From: Barrientosiimonas humi
GTDB taxonomy: Bacteria; Actinomycetota; Actinomycetes; Actinomycetales; Dermatophilaceae
DNA: 64,000 nucleotides
Assembly: GCF_006716095.1 (NCBI RefSeq)
Contig: NZ_VFOK01000001.1
Span: forward strand, 2,573,375 to 2,637,374
Reading direction: 5' to 3'
Translations under genes and position numbers: made by a program
Notes under the pieces: model-generated
Told to the model about the DNA's origin: nothing
The model's input: the letters and a program-made list of their open reading frames with translations, nothing else
Database searches by the model: none
In this document: positions 7,657 to 17,274 of the stretch, one piece after another
Numbering within the stretch: the stretch's first letter is position 1
Layout of the letters: every line of letters begins with the position of its first letter

Positions 7657-10600
7657 TCAGGCTGCGGCGGCGCTGTCGAGCAGCACCTGCTCGATCAGCT
7701 GGCGTGCCCACTGCAGCACCTCGGTGTCGCGCAGCGGGCGGCCGCCGACGGCGGCGGTGCGCGGGGCGGGCACCAGGATCTGGTGCATCGCCTCGCGGAT
7801 GACCGTCCCCTTGTAGAGCCGCTGCAGCCGCAGCGCCTGGCTCTCGCGCAGGTCGACCGGGGAGAACCGCACGTTCTTGCCCTGCACCGCGATGTCGCTG
7901 ATGCCGGCGCGGCGGGCCACCGTGCGCAGCCGCGCCACCTCGATGAGGTGCTGGGCCGGCTCCGGAGGCGTGCCGTAGCGGTCCTCCAGCTCCTCCACGA
8001 TCGCGGCGAGCGCCGCCTCGTCCTCGACGGTCGCGAGCTTCTTGTACGCCTCCAGCCGCAGCCGCTCCCCCGGCACGTAGTCGTGCGGCAGGTGGGCGTC
8101 GACCGGCAGCTCGATCTTCACCTCCGACGGCGGCTTCTCGGCCGTGCCGTCGGAGCGGAAGTCGGCGACCGCCTCGCCGACCATGCGGACGTACAGGTCG
8201 AAGCCGACGCCGGCGATGTGGCCGGACTGCTCACCGCCGAGCAGGTTGCCCGCGCCGCGGATCTCCAGGTCCTTCATCGCGACCTGCATGCCCGCGCCGA
8301 GGTCGGTGTGGCTGGCGATCGTCTCGAGCCGGTCGTGCGCGGTCTCGGTGAGCGGCTTGTCGGGCGGGAACAGGAAATAGGCGTACGCCCGCTCGCGGCC
8401 GCGCCCGACGCGTCCCCGCAGCTGGTGCAGCTGGGAGAGGCCGAGCACGTCGGAGCGCTCGACGATGAGGGTGTTGGCGTTGGAGATGTCCAGGCCGGTC
8501 TCGACGATCGTGGTGCAGACCAGCACGTCGGAGCGGCGCTCCCAGAAGTCGACGACGACCTCCTCGAGCCGCTGCTCGCTCATCTTCCCGTGCGCTGTGG
8601 TGATGCGGGCCTCGGGCACCAGCTCGCGCAGCCGGGCCGCGGCCTTCTCGATCGACTGCACCTTGTTGTGCACGAAGAAGACCTGTCCCTCGCGCATCAG
8701 CTCACGCCGGATCGCCGCGGTGATCTGCTTCTCGTCGTACCCGCCGACGAAGGTCAGGACCGGGTGCCGCTCCTCGGGCGGCGTTGCGAGAGTAGACATC
8801 TCGCGGATGCCGGTGACCGCCATCTCGAGCGTGCGCGGGATCGGCGTGGCCGACATGGCGAGCACGTCGACGGCCGTGCGCAGCTGCTTGAGCTGCTCCT
8901 TGTGCTCGACGCCGAAGCGCTGCTCCTCGTCGACCACGACCAGGCCGAGGTCCTTGAACCTGATCTCGTTCGACAGCAGCCGGTGGGTGCCGATCACCAG
9001 GTCGACCGACCCGTCGGCCAGCCCCGCGATGACCTCGCGCGCCTCCTTGTCGGACTGGAAGCGCGACAGCGAGCGCACCGTCACCGGGAAGCCGGCGTAG
9101 CGCTCGGAGAAGGTCTGCTGGTGCTGCTTGACCAGCAGGGTCGTCGGCACGAGCACCGCGACCTGCTTGCCGTCCTGGATCGCCTTGAACGCCGCGCGCA
9201 CCGCGATCTCGGTCTTGCCGTAACCCACGTCGCCGCAGATCAGCCGGTCCATCGGCACCGACTTCTCCATGTCGGCCTTGACCTCGTCGATGCTGGAGAG
9301 CTGGTCGGGCGTCTCGATGTAGGCGAAGGCGTCCTCCAGCTCGCGCTGCCACGGGGTGTCCGGCGCGAACGCGTGACCGGGCGAGGCCATCCGCGCGGAG
9401 TACAGCTGGATCAGCTGCCCCGCGATCTGGCGCACGTGCCGGCGGGCGCGCGACTTGGTCTTTTGCCAGTCCGACCCGCCCAGCTTGTTGAGCGTGGGCA
9501 GCTCGCCACCGACGTACCGCGTGACCTGGTCGAGCTGGTCGGTCGGCACGAACAGCCGGTCGCCGGGCTGGCCGCGCTTGCTGCTGGCGTACTCGACCAC
9601 GAGGTACTCGCGGGTCGCGCCGGCGACGGTGCGCTGCATCATCTCGACGAACTTGCCGACGCCGTGCTGCTCGTGCACCACGAAGTCGCCCTTGCGCAGC
9701 TGCAGCGGGTCGACCACGTTGCGCCGGCGCGAGGGCATCTTGCGCATGTCCTTGGTGCTGCCGCCGGTGGCGCCGGCCGCGCCCGTGAGGTCGGCCTCGG
9801 TGAGCACGACCAGGTCGCAGGTCGGCAGCGCGAAGCCGTGACCGAACGAGCCGGTCGCGACCTCGACCGTGCGCGGCTGCAGGTCGGTGAGCTCGCGCAC
9901 GGGAATGTCGTTGTCGCGCAACACTTCCGAGACCCGCTGCCCCAGCCCCGCACCCTCGGTGACGACGAGCACGCGGCGGCCGGCCTCGACGAACGAGCGC
10001 AGGTCTGCGACGGCCTGCTCCGTGTTCCCCCTGTACGCCGGCACCTCCTCGGTCGGGACGGTCACCCGCTCCCCGGGCAGGGAGTCCTCGACGAACTCGG
10101 CGAGGTCCTCGTCGCTGGCGAACGACGACAGCGACCACCAGGGGCGCCCGGTCTCCAGCGCGTGCTCGCGCAGGTCGGCGAGACCCCAGTAGGACGCGGT
10201 GCCGAGCACCGACTCCAGGTCGACGGGCACGGCGTTGCCGGCGGCGGCGTTGGCCCACGACGCCTGCAGGAACTCCTCGCTGGTCGCGACCAGGTCGTGC
10301 GCGCGGGTGCGCACCCGCTCGGGGTCGGACAGCACCACGTGGGTGCCCTCGGGCAGCACGTCGAGCAGCGTCTCCATCCCGTCGGCGAGCAGCGCGGGCA
10401 TGAGGGACTCCATGCCCTCGACCGCGATGCCCTCGGCGACCTTGTGCAGCAGGTCGGCCACGCCGGGCAGCTGCTCGGCGAGCTCGGCCGCGCGCAGGCG
10501 TACGTCGTCGGTGAGCAGCAGCTCGCGGCACGGCGGCGCCCACAGCCCGAGCTCCTCGGGGGCGCCGGCCTCGTCGGCGGCGATGGTGCGCTGGTCGGCG

Positions 10601-11253
10601 ACCTTGAAGTGGCGCACCTCGTCGACCTCGTCGCCGAAGAACTCCACCCGCAGCGGGTGCTCCTCGGTGGGCGGGAAGACGTCGACGATGCCGCCGCGCA
10701 CGGCGAACTCGCCGCGCCGCTCGACCATGTCGGTGCGGGTGTAGGCCGCGGCGGCGAGCGCCTCGACGACCTGCTCGAGCGGGCGCTCGTCGCCCACCTG
10801 CAGCGCGACCGGCTCGAGGTCGCCGAGGCCCTTGGCGATGGGCTGCATCAGCGCGCGCACCGACGCGACGACGACCTGCAGCGGGCCGTGCTCGGGGTCG
10901 CCCTCGACGGGGTGCGCGAGGCGGCGCAGCACCCCGAGCCGGCGGCCGACGGTGTCGCTGCGCGGGCTCAGCCGCTCGTGCGGCAGCGTCTCCCAGCTGG
11001 GCATCTCGGCGACCGCGCCCGCGGGCAGGAAGGTGCGCAGCCCCGCCGCGAGGTCCTGCGCCTCGCGCCCGGTGGCGGTCACCGCGAGCACCGGCACCGG
11101 CCGCTCGGCGCCGGTGGCGATCAGCGTGGTGAGCGGCGCGCGGGCGCCCGGCGCCGCGGCGACGTCGACCACGGCGGAACGACCGACGTGCTCGAGCACC
11201 CGGCGCACGGCCGGGTCGGTGGCGAGGACGTCGAGCAGCGGGCGGAGGCTCAC
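7657..11253 (-). CDS. mfd: Transcription-repair coupling factor Mfd
   Basis: An 1198-residue ATP-dependent DNA translocase that removes RNA polymerase stalled at lesions and recruits UvrA. The domains are in the usual order: UvrB-like N-terminal module (MPSWETLPHERLSPR near 100), CarD-type RNA-polymerase-interacting domain (KGDFVVHEQHGVGKF near 520), SF2 helicase with Walker A GDVGYGKTEIA and Walker B DEEQRFG, motif ATPIPRTLEMA, then the helicase C half (TTIVETGLDISNANTLIV, QLHQLRGRVGRGRERAYAY) and the TRCF C-terminal domain. The GTG at 11253 is chosen as start because AAGGAG lies just upstream. The frame continues for 14 more codons but these lack a ribosome site. Length is normal for the family. 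Confidence 0.97.
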   Translation of the reverse strand: MSLRPLLDVLATDPAVRRVLEHVGRSAVVDVAAAPGARAPLTTLIATGAERPVPVLAVTATGREAQDLAAGLRTFLPAGAVAEMPSWETLPHERLSPRSDTVGRRLGVLRRLAHPVEGDPEHGPLQVVVASVRALMQPIAKGLGDLEPVALQVGDERPLEQVVEALAAAAYTRTDMVERRGEFAVRGGIVDVFPPTEEHPLRVEFFGDEVDEVRHFKVADQRTIAADEAGAPEELGLWAPPCRELLLTDDVRLRAAELAEQLPGVADLLHKVAEGIAVEGMESLMPALLADGMETLLDVLPEGTHVVLSDPERVRTRAHDLVATSEEFLQASWANAAAGNAVPVDLESVLGTASYWGLADLREHALETGRPWWSLSSFASDEDLAEFVEDSLPGERVTVPTEEVPAYRGNTEQAVADLRSFVEAGRRVLVVTEGAGLGQRVSEVLRDNDIPVRELTDLQPRTVEVATGSFGHGFALPTCDLVVLTEADLTGAAGATGGSTKDMRKMPSRRRNVVDPLQLRKGDFVVHEQHGVGKFVEMMQRTVAGATREYLVVEYASSKRGQPGDRLFVPTDQLDQVTRYVGGELPTLNKLGGSDWQKTKSRARRHVRQIAGQLIQLYSARMASPGHAFAPDTPWQRELEDAFAYIETPDQLSSIDEVKADMEKSVPMDRLICGDVGYGKTEIAVRAAFKAIQDGKQVAVLVPTTLLVKQHQQTFSERYAGFPVTVRSLSRFQSDKEAREVIAGLADGSVDLVIGTHRLLSNEIRFKDLGLVVVDEEQRFGVEHKEQLKQLRTAVDVLAMSATPIPRTLEMAVTGIREMSTLATPPEERHPVLTFVGGYDEKQITAAIRRELMREGQVFFVHNKVQSIEKAAARLRELVPEARITTAHGKMSEQRLEEVVVDFWERRSDVLVCTTIVETGLDISNANTLIVERSDVLGLSQLHQLRGRVGRGRERAYAYFLFPPDKPLTETAHDRLETIASHTDLGAGMQVAMKDLEIRGAGNLLGGEQSGHIAGVGFDLYVRMVGEAVADFRSDGTAEKPPSEVKIELPVDAHLPHDYVPGERLRLEAYKKLATVEDEAALAAIVEELEDRYGTPPEPAQHLIEVARLRTVARRAGISDIAVQGKNVRFSPVDLRESQALRLQRLYKGTVIREAMHQILVPAPRTAAVGGRPLRDTEVLQWARQLIEQVLLDSAAAA

Positions 11254-11364
11254 GGGGCTCCTTGAGCGGTGGGTGGGGCTGGCACGAGACAGCACGAAGG
11301 CCCCACGTCGCGCACGGGACGGGCGGTCACGCGGAGCGGGTGGGGTGGGTGCTGCGCGCCCAGT

Positions 11365-12183
11365 CTACGCGCGGGCCAGCCGGCGCAGCTGCGGCAGCCG
11401 CTCGCGCAGCCGGGCCAGCGCCCGGCGCATCGGCTCCGGCTCACCGGTCGTCCGATGCAGCGCGATCATCCCGGGGTCGCCGGCGGCGACGGCCGCCAGC
11501 ACGCCGCGGATCGCGAGCTCGACGCGGTCGACGGTCGCGTCGAGCAGCGCCTCGGCGTCGACCCCCTCCCCGCCGTACGCCCTCGCCAGCACCCCCAGCC
11601 GGCGCACCGTCCACTCGTCGGGCAGCCGGCGTACGAGCGGGGCGGCCTGCCAGGCCAGCCACCCCAGCTCGAGCCGCGGCGTCGTCGGGCCGGCGAGGTC
11701 CCAGTCGAAGACCCCGGCCAGCTCGTCGCCGTCGAAGCAGATGTTGTAGGGCGCGATGTCGTTGTGCCCCACCAGGATCGGGCTGTCCGCGCCGAAGAAC
11801 CGCCACGGCCCGGGGTGGCTGAACCCGGCCACCGCCTCGTGCAGCTCGCGCGTCCAGCGGGCCACCGACACCAGCTGGGCGTCGGTGAGCAGCTCGGTCT
11901 CGACGTCGACGATGCGCCCGGGCAGGAAGTCGAGCACCTCGCGCCCCTGCTCGTCGAACCCGTGCACCCGCGGCACGCAGCGCAGCCCCTCGAGGTGCGC
12001 CAGCAGCGCGTGCACGGCGGGCGTCCACGGCCCGGTGGTGCGGCGCACGGTCTGACCCACCTTCCACGCACCGCCCACGTTGCCGCCGGGCAGCCGCACC
12101 TCACCGGGCACCTCACCCGCGGCCCCGCCCGCGACCTCGCCCGCGGCCTCGCCCGGGGTCTGCGCGGGGGGCCGGGCGGTCAT
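11365..12183 (-). CDS. Aminoglycoside phosphotransferase-family kinase
   Basis: A 272-residue APH/choline-kinase-fold protein. It has the catalytic loop HNDIAPYN (residues about 160-167) and the metal-binding DWD ([10 protein letters not shown]), followed by [10 protein letters not shown]. The first 30 residues are a Gly/Glu/Ala low-complexity tail. Such proteins phosphorylate a small-molecule hydroxyl (antibiotic, choline, sugar or similar); the substrate cannot be read here. It overlaps the stop of pth by 4 bases, so it is translated with pth. It is not a member of the housekeeping set usually found between pth and mfd. Confidence 0.85.
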   Translation of the reverse strand: MTARPPAQTPGEAAGEVAGGAAGEVPGEVRLPGGNVGGAWKVGQTVRRTTGPWTPAVHALLAHLEGLRCVPRVHGFDEQGREVLDFLPGRIVDVETELLTDAQLVSVARWTRELHEAVAGFSHPGPWRFFGADSPILVGHNDIAPYNICFDGDELAGVFDWDLAGPTTPRLELGWLAWQAAPLVRRLPDEWTVRRLGVLARAYGGEGVDAEALLDATVDRVELAIRGVLAAVAAGDPGMIALHRTTGEPEPMRRALARLRERLPQLRRLARA

Positions 12184-12794
12184 CGGGCGTGGACGACGTT
12201 CTGCGCCGCGGTGAGCCCGTCGTGCACGACCCGCTCTACCGCGTCGACCGTGTCGGGCAGCACGAACTCGAGCTCCTTGCGCTCGGCGGCGGAGAAGTCC
12301 TTGAGCACGTAGTCGGCCGGGTCCATCCGGCCCGGCGGCCGGCCGATGCCGACGCGCACGCGCAGGTAGTCCTTGGTGCCGATCGACTTGCTGATCGAGC
12401 GCAGCCCGTTGTGCCCGCCCTCTCCCCCGCCGCGCTTGAGGCGCAGCGCGCCGAAGTCGATGTCGAGCTCGTCGTGCACGACCACGAGCCGCTCGGGCGT
12501 GACCTTGAAGAACTTCATCAGCGCCGACACCGGGCCGCCCGACTCGTTCATGTACGTCATCGGCACCGCGACCACCGCGCGCGGACCGGGCCGGCCGCCG
12601 GCGAGGGTGCCGATGCGCAGCTCGGCGGCGTGCGCGCGGGCCTTGTGCTGACGCAGCGGGGTGCCGGCGTCGGCCGCGAGCTGCTCGATCGCCATCGCGC
12701 CGACGTTGTGCCGGTTGCCGGCGTAGCGCGGACCCGGGTTGCCCAGCCCCACGACCAGCCAGGTGTCGCTGCCACTCGCCACGGGTTCGCTCAC
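12180..12794 (-). CDS. pth: Peptidyl-tRNA hydrolase
   Basis: A 204-residue enzyme that releases peptides from peptidyl-tRNA dropped by stalled ribosomes. Signature motifs are [21 protein letters not shown] (the catalytic His is in NRHN), [11 protein letters not shown] and [12 protein letters not shown] (catalytic Asp), then [13 protein letters not shown]. The frame is open another 52 codons upstream, but those are translated from the tandem repeats at 12841-12966, so the GTG at 12794 nine residues before WLVVGLGNP is preferred. No strong ribosome site is visible there. Neighbours rplY, prs and glmU are the standard actinobacterial set. The 4-base overlap with the kinase gene suggests coupling. 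Confidence 0.96.
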   Translation of the reverse strand: MSEPVASGSDTWLVVGLGNPGPRYAGNRHNVGAMAIEQLAADAGTPLRQHKARAHAAELRIGTLAGGRPGPRAVVAVPMTYMNESGGPVSALMKFFKVTPERLVVVHDELDIDFGALRLKRGGGEGGHNGLRSISKSIGTKDYLRVRVGIGRPPGRMDPADYVLKDFSAAERKELEFVLPDTVDAVERVVHDGLTAAQNVVHAR

Positions 12795-12840
12795 GGCGAG
12801 CCAGTATGCCCGGTGCGGCGAGGTGCGCCGCGCGAGGTCG

Positions 12841-12966
12841 TACGTCACAACCCCCGATATCGGCCTCCGTCGCAGGGGAATCGCGATCTCGGACGTCACA
12901 ACCCCCGATATCGGCCTCCGCTGCAGGGGAATCGCGATCTCGTACGTCACAACCCCCGATATCGGG
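12841..12966. repeat. 51-bp tandem repeat containing CCCCCGATATCGG (family B)
   Basis: Two full units (12841-12891 and 12892-12942) and a partial third (12943-12966), nearly identical. Each holds ACAACCCCCGATATCGG followed by a GC-rich tail ending ATCGCGATCTCG. It lies between pth and rplY (both minus strand), directly upstream of the pth start. The same ACAACCCCCGAYATCGGCC core recurs at 19911-20036. Confidence 0.9.
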
Positions 12967-12994
12967 CTCAGGTGCCGGATCCGGGGATGACGCG

Positions 12995-13031
12995 CGTGAG
13001 GCGCACCGGCCAGTCGCCGGTGCGCCTCACG
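12995..13031 (-). terminator. Perfect 16-bp hairpin after rplY
   Basis: Arms CGTGAGGCGCACCGGC (12995-13010) and its exact complement (13016-13031) flank a CAGTC loop, 19 bases after the rplY stop on the minus strand. No T-run follows; GC-rich hairpins of this kind commonly end transcription in actinobacteria. Confidence 0.7.
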
Positions 13032-13050
13032 TACGTCCTGCTGGAGAGGG

Positions 13051-13755
13051 TCAGCCCTCGTCGGAGTCGGACTCCTCGCCGTCGGAGTCGCCCTCGCGCT
13101 CGGACTCCTCGCCCTCGGCCTCCTCGCGCTCGGCGGCCTCCTCGTCGGACTCCTCGTGCTCGATGCCGGCCTCGGCCTCGGCCTCGGCGAGCTCGGCCTC
13201 CAGGGCCTCCTCGGAGATCTGCTGGGTGATGTTGACGATCAGCAGCTCCTCGTCGGCGAGCAGCGTGGTGCCCGCGGGCAGCTCGACCTCCTTGGCGAGG
13301 ATCTGCGAGCCGGCCTCGAGGTCGTCGACGTGGACGGTGAACAGCTCGGGGATGTTCGTGGCCTCGGCCTCGACCTGCAGCGAGGCGTTCTCGAGCGTGA
13401 CGACGGTCTCGGGAGCGGCCTCGCCCTCGATGTGCACCGGCACGTCGACGGTGACCTTCTCGCCGCGGCGCACGATGACCAGGTCGACGTGCTCGATGAA
13501 CGGCTTGATCGGGTCGCGCTGGACGTCCTTGGCCAGGGCCAGCTGCTCCTTGCCCTCCAGGACGATGGTGAGCAGGGCGTTGACGTTCTTCAGCGCGAGC
13601 ATCGTCGCGTGGCCGGGCAGGCTCACGTGGACGGGGGCCTCGCCGTGGCCGTAGAGGACGGCGGGGATCTTGTCGGCGCGGCGGATGCGGCGGGCGGCAC
13701 CCTTGCCGAACTCGGTGCGGGTCTCCGCCTCGAGGCGGTTCTCGGTCTGGGCCAT
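13051..13755 (-). CDS. rplY: 50S ribosomal protein L25/general stress protein Ctc
   Basis: A 234-residue L25 of the long (TL5/Ctc) type, which binds 5S rRNA in the large subunit. The N-terminal domain shows [26 protein letters not shown] and HVSLPGHA; the C-terminal beta domain follows ([30 protein letters not shown]). The last 45 residues are an almost pure Glu/Asp/Ser tail, a variable but common feature of actinobacterial Ctc. The ATG at 13755 is preceded by AGGAG; a start seven codons earlier lacks one. The hairpin at 12995-13031 follows it. Pairing with pth downstream is the conserved actinobacterial order. Confidence 0.96.
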   Translation of the reverse strand: MAQTENRLEAETRTEFGKGAARRIRRADKIPAVLYGHGEAPVHVSLPGHATMLALKNVNALLTIVLEGKEQLALAKDVQRDPIKPFIEHVDLVIVRRGEKVTVDVPVHIEGEAAPETVVTLENASLQVEAEATNIPELFTVHVDDLEAGSQILAKEVELPAGTTLLADEELLIVNITQQISEEALEAELAEAEAEAGIEHEESDEEAAEREEAEGEESEREGDSDGEESDSDEG

Positions 13756-14058
13756 GTCGGTCGGCTCCTGGATCAATCGGATGGGTGGCCGGTTGATCGG
13801 ATCGAACCGGCCTCGGGGGCGGCGGCCTCGACGCGGGACGCGTCACGCGGGTCGGATCACGCACGGACGCCCGGCGGACGTCGTGAGCACAACATCTGCA
13901 AGACCACCGCGTCGATCACGGACGCTCGTGGGGCGTCCCTCGCCGAGGCAACGCCGATGATCGTACGACCTCGCGCGGCGCGCCCCCAAATCGCGCCGGC
14001 CGCCCGGGGCCGGGAGCAGACCGGCCGGCCAGGGCCGACCCTGACCGGACCGGTCGCC
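13756..14058. other. Gene-free region between prs and rplY
   Basis: About 300 bases hold no recognisable gene or RNA. The first 40 bases contain the rplY ribosome site, and its promoter should lie here. Short GC palindromes (GACCGGACCGGTC at 14050-14062 overlaps the prs end) may help terminate prs, but no convincing terminator is seen. Confidence 0.4.
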
Positions 14059-15042
14059 TCAGGCGCGCCCGCCGAACAGCGAGGTGACCGAGCCGTCCTC
14101 GAAGACCTCGCGGATCGCGGTCGACAGCAGCGGCGCGATGGGCAGCACGGTCAGCTTGTCGAAGTGCTTGTCCTGCGAGATCGGCAGGGTGTCCATGACG
14201 ACGACCTCGCGGGCCACCGAGTCGCGCAGCCGCTGGGTCGCGGGGTCGGACAGGATCGGGTGGGTCGCGGCGATGACCACCGACGAGGCGCCGTCGCGCA
14301 TCAGCGCCTCGGCCGCGTGGGTGATGGTGCCGCCGGAGTCGATCATGTCGTCGACCAGGATGCAGGTGCGGCCCTCGACCTGGCCGACCACGCGGTTGGC
14401 GCGGCTCTCGTTGGGCCGGTCGATGTCGCGGGTCTTGTGGATGAACGCCAGCGGCGCGCCGCCGAGGCGGGCGGCCCACTGCTCGGCGACCTTGATGCGC
14501 CCGGCGTCGGGCGAGACGACCACGAGGTCTTCGTCGCCGTACTTCTCGCGCACGTAGTCGGCGAGGATCGGCAGCGCCATGAGGTGGTCGACGGGGCCGT
14601 CGAAGAAGCCCTGGATCTGGTCGGTGTGCAGGTCGACGGCCATCAGCCGGTCGGCGCCGGCGGTCTTGAACAGGTCGGCGACCAGGCGGGCCGAGATGGG
14701 CTCGCGGCCGCGGTGCTTCTTGTCCTGCCGGGCGTAGCCGTAGAACGGCATGACCACCGTGATCCGCTTGGCCGAGGCGCGCTTGAGCGCGTCGACCATG
14801 ATCAGGTGCTCCATGATCCACTCGTTGATCGGCGCCGTATGGCTCTGGATGACGAACGCGTCGCAGCCGCGCACCGACTCCTCGAACCGCACGTAGATCT
14901 CGGAGTTGGCGAACGCCCGCGCCTCGGTCGGCACCAGCTGGGTGCCGAGCTCGGCCGCCACCTGCTCGGCGAGCTCGGGGTGGGCGCGGCCGGAGAAGAC
15001 CATGAGGTTCTTCTCGGTGGTGCGCGTCATCGAGATGTTCAT
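14059..15042 (-). CDS. prs: Ribose-phosphate pyrophosphokinase
   Basis: A 327-residue class I PRPP synthase that makes phosphoribosyl pyrophosphate from ribose 5-phosphate and ATP for nucleotide, His and Trp synthesis. Seen are GRAHPELAEQVAAELG, EIYVRFEESVRG, the flexible-loop FYGYARQDKKHRGREPISARL, the metal-binding DLHTDQIQGFFDGPVDHL and the PRPP-binding VDDMIDSGGTITHAA. Length matches the family. It overlaps glmU by 4 bases, a pairing conserved in actinobacteria and many Firmicutes (glmU supplies cell-wall precursors, prs nucleotides). An in-frame ATG four codons in (MTRTTEKN) is an alternative start. Confidence 0.98.
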   Translation of the reverse strand: MNISMTRTTEKNLMVFSGRAHPELAEQVAAELGTQLVPTEARAFANSEIYVRFEESVRGCDAFVIQSHTAPINEWIMEHLIMVDALKRASAKRITVVMPFYGYARQDKKHRGREPISARLVADLFKTAGADRLMAVDLHTDQIQGFFDGPVDHLMALPILADYVREKYGDEDLVVVSPDAGRIKVAEQWAARLGGAPLAFIHKTRDIDRPNESRANRVVGQVEGRTCILVDDMIDSGGTITHAAEALMRDGASSVVIAATHPILSDPATQRLRDSVAREVVVMDTLPISQDKHFDKLTVLPIAPLLSTAIREVFEDGSVTSLFGGRA

Positions 15043-16538
15043 GCGCGTCCGCCTTCGTCAGTCTCGCTCGGATCCTGTTGCGCCAGAGCGGCTTCGGCCG
15101 CCTCGGCCTGCGCGGTTCCCGGACGCTTGTCGAGCGCCCAGCGCTCGATGTTGCGCTGCGGCGCGACCGAGATCGCCAGCGCCCCCGGCGGGACGTCCTT
15201 GCGGATGACCGCGCCGGCCCCGGAACCGGCGCCGTCGCCCACGGTGACGGGCGCGACGTACATGTTGTCGCTGCCCATGCGCACGTTGTCGCCGATCGTC
15301 GTCTGGTGCTTGTTGACGCCGTCGTAGTTCACCGTGACGCTCGCGGCGCCGATGTTGGAGCCGCGGCCGATGGTCGCGTCGCCGATGTAGGACAGGTGCG
15401 GCACCTTCGAGCCCTCGCCGATGCGGGCGTTCTTGGTCTCGACGAACGTGCCGATCTTGCCCTTGCCGCCGAGCTCGGTGCCGGGGCGCAGGTAGGCCCA
15501 CGGCCCCACGGTCGCGCCCGGACCGACCAGCGCCAGCTCGCCGTGGGTGCGCACGACGCTCGCGCCGTCCTGCACCTCGGTGTCCTTCAGCGTGGTGCTG
15601 GGGCCGATCTCGCAGCCGGCGCCGATGGTCGTGGCGCCGAGCAGCTGGGTGTCGGGGTGGACCACGGTGTCGCGGCCGATGCTCACGTCGGTGTCGACCC
15701 AGGTGGTGGCCGGGTCGACCACGATGGCGCCGTTCTCGCGCATGAGCCGCTCGAGCGTACGGCGGTTGAGCTCGCGCCCGAGCCGGGCCAGCTGCACCTT
15801 GTCGTTGACGCCCTCGATCTCCCACGGGTCGTCGACCAGGTGCGCGGCGACCTTGCCGCCGGCGGCGCGGGCGATGGCGGGCACGTCGGTGAGGTACTTC
15901 TCGCCCTGGGCGTTCTCGCTGGTGACCTGCGCCAGGCTCGCGCGCAGCACGGACACGTCGAAGGCGTAGATGCCCGAGTTGATCTCGTTGATCTCCAGCG
16001 CGCGGCCGCGCACCTCGTCACCGCTCTCGCGGGCAGCCAGGGCGTCCTTGTGCTCGATGATCTCGGCGAGGCTGCCGTCGGGGGCGCGCAGCACCCGGCC
16101 GTAACCGGTCGCGTCGATGACCTCCGCGGTGAGCACGGTGACGGCGTTGCCGGCGGCCTCGTGCTCGGCGGTCAGCTGGAGCAGCGTCGCGGCGGTCAGC
16201 AGCGGGGTGTCGCCGTACGTCACCAGCACCGTCCCCTGCAGGTCGCCCGGGAGCAGCTCGAGTCCGCACTCGGCCGCGCGGCCGGTGCCCTTGACGTCGT
16301 CCTGGTCGGCGATGGCGGCGCGCTCGGCCGCGACGGCGATGGCCTCGGCGACCGCGTCGCGCTGGGCGCGGACCACCCCGACGAGGTGCTCGGCGCCGGT
16401 GGCGTCGGCCGCCCGCATCGCGTGCCCCACCAGCGGGTGACCGCCGATGGTGTGCAGCATCTTGTTGAGGTCTGACTTCATCCGGGTGCCGTCGCCGGCG
16501 GCCAGGACGATGACGGCAGCAGGGCGCACAGTGCTCAC
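15039..16538 (-). CDS. glmU: Bifunctional GlcN-1-P acetyltransferase/GlcNAc-1-P uridyltransferase
   Basis: A 499-residue cytoplasmic enzyme making UDP-GlcNAc for peptidoglycan. The N-terminal pyrophosphorylase has VLAAGDGTRMKSDLNKMLH (residues about 10-28), VLVTYGDTPLL and EINEINSGIYAF. The C-terminal half is a left-handed beta helix with hexapeptide repeats and the acetyl-CoA region HLSYIGDATIGRGSNIGA, NYDGVNKHQTTIGD, with catalytic His in the first. The GTG at 16538 is preferred: GGGAG lies upstream and the residues before it are a Pro-rich read-through. The last 30 residues form an Ala/Glu-rich tail. It is first in the glmU-prs pair. Confidence 0.97.
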   Translation of the reverse strand: MSTVRPAAVIVLAAGDGTRMKSDLNKMLHTIGGHPLVGHAMRAADATGAEHLVGVVRAQRDAVAEAIAVAAERAAIADQDDVKGTGRAAECGLELLPGDLQGTVLVTYGDTPLLTAATLLQLTAEHEAAGNAVTVLTAEVIDATGYGRVLRAPDGSLAEIIEHKDALAARESGDEVRGRALEINEINSGIYAFDVSVLRASLAQVTSENAQGEKYLTDVPAIARAAGGKVAAHLVDDPWEIEGVNDKVQLARLGRELNRRTLERLMRENGAIVVDPATTWVDTDVSIGRDTVVHPDTQLLGATTIGAGCEIGPSTTLKDTEVQDGASVVRTHGELALVGPGATVGPWAYLRPGTELGGKGKIGTFVETKNARIGEGSKVPHLSYIGDATIGRGSNIGAASVTVNYDGVNKHQTTIGDNVRMGSDNMYVAPVTVGDGAGSGAGAVIRKDVPPGALAISVAPQRNIERWALDKRPGTAQAEAAEAALAQQDPSETDEGGRA

Positions 16539-16684
16539 GGTGGGGATGCTCCCAGGGGGTTGGGGCGGTGGGTCGGGCACAGGCTACCGGTCGGTCGAAG
16601 GTGCCCCGTTCCACCTGGGGTGCGCGCCCGCGCGTGGGAGCCTGGTCGGGCCGAGCCGCACCGGGTCGGGAGGGGAGCGCGCAC

Positions 16685-17272
16685 ATGCCCGAGTTCACGT
16701 GGCGCCCGGCCAACGAGGCGTCCACCGACGACGTCGAGGCGATCTTCGGCGCGGGCGGCGCCCGCAGGTGCCGCTGCCAGGCCCTGAAGGTGCCGGGCTG
16801 GATCTGGCGCGACAGCACCCAGGAGGAGCGCGAGGCGGCGCTGCTGGAGCAGACCGCGTGCGGCACCGACGGGCCGACCTCCGGGCTCGTGGGTTACGTC
16901 GACGGCGAGGCGGCCGGGTGGGTCGCCGTCGAGCCGCGGGAGAACTACCCCCGGATCTGGAGCCGCCGGCAGCCGTGGATGCGGATGGACCCCGAGATGG
17001 AGGGCGTCTGGTCGGTCACCTGCTTCGTCGTGGCGAGGGGCCATCGCCGGTCCGGGCTGACGTACGAGCTGGCCGCCGCCACCGTGGAGTACGGCCAGCA
17101 GGTCGGCGCCCGGGTGCTCGAGGGCTATCCGATGGACCCACCGCCGGGCAAGACGGTGATCTGGGACGAGGCGTCGGTCGGTCTGCTGCACGTCTTCGTG
17201 GAGGCGGGGTACGCCGTCGTCGCCTCCCCCACGCTGCGTCGCCGGGTGGTGCGGCACGGGCTGGGCGCGTGA
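16685..17272 (+). CDS. GNAT-family N-acetyltransferase
   Basis: A 195-residue acetyltransferase. The core strand and acetyl-CoA loop read GVWSVTCFVVARGHRRSGLTYELAAATVEYGQQVGARVLEGYP (about residues 112-155, given in parts: VWSVTCFVV, ARGHRRSGLT). A Cys-rich patch GGARRCRCQALKVPGW lies near residue 28. This profile fits small uncharacterised actinobacterial GNAT proteins with the RCRCQ patch; the substrate is unknown. The ATG at 16685 has GGGGAG upstream. It is transcribed divergently from glmU and ends 2 bases before the tRNA gene on the other strand. Confidence 0.85.
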   Translation: MPEFTWRPANEASTDDVEAIFGAGGARRCRCQALKVPGWIWRDSTQEEREAALLEQTACGTDGPTSGLVGYVDGEAAGWVAVEPRENYPRIWSRRQPWMRMDPEMEGVWSVTCFVVARGHRRSGLTYELAAATVEYGQQVGARVLEGYPMDPPPGKTVIWDEASVGLLHVFVEAGYAVVASPTLRRRVVRHGLGA

Positions 17273-17274
17273 TG

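Noticed and set aside
6649-11265. A 1538-residue plus-strand reading frame opposite mfd
   Set aside because: It is the shadow of mfd and of the first binding-protein gene in high-GC codons; its composition is Gly/Arg/Leu/Val without recognisable domains.
11365-12183. Antibiotic resistance gene
   Set aside because: The APH fold is broad and nothing here indicates an aminoglycoside substrate; no mobile context is present.
12795-12950. Longer pth start
   Set aside because: The extra 52 residues are translated from the family-B tandem repeats and give repeated [10 protein letters not shown] text.
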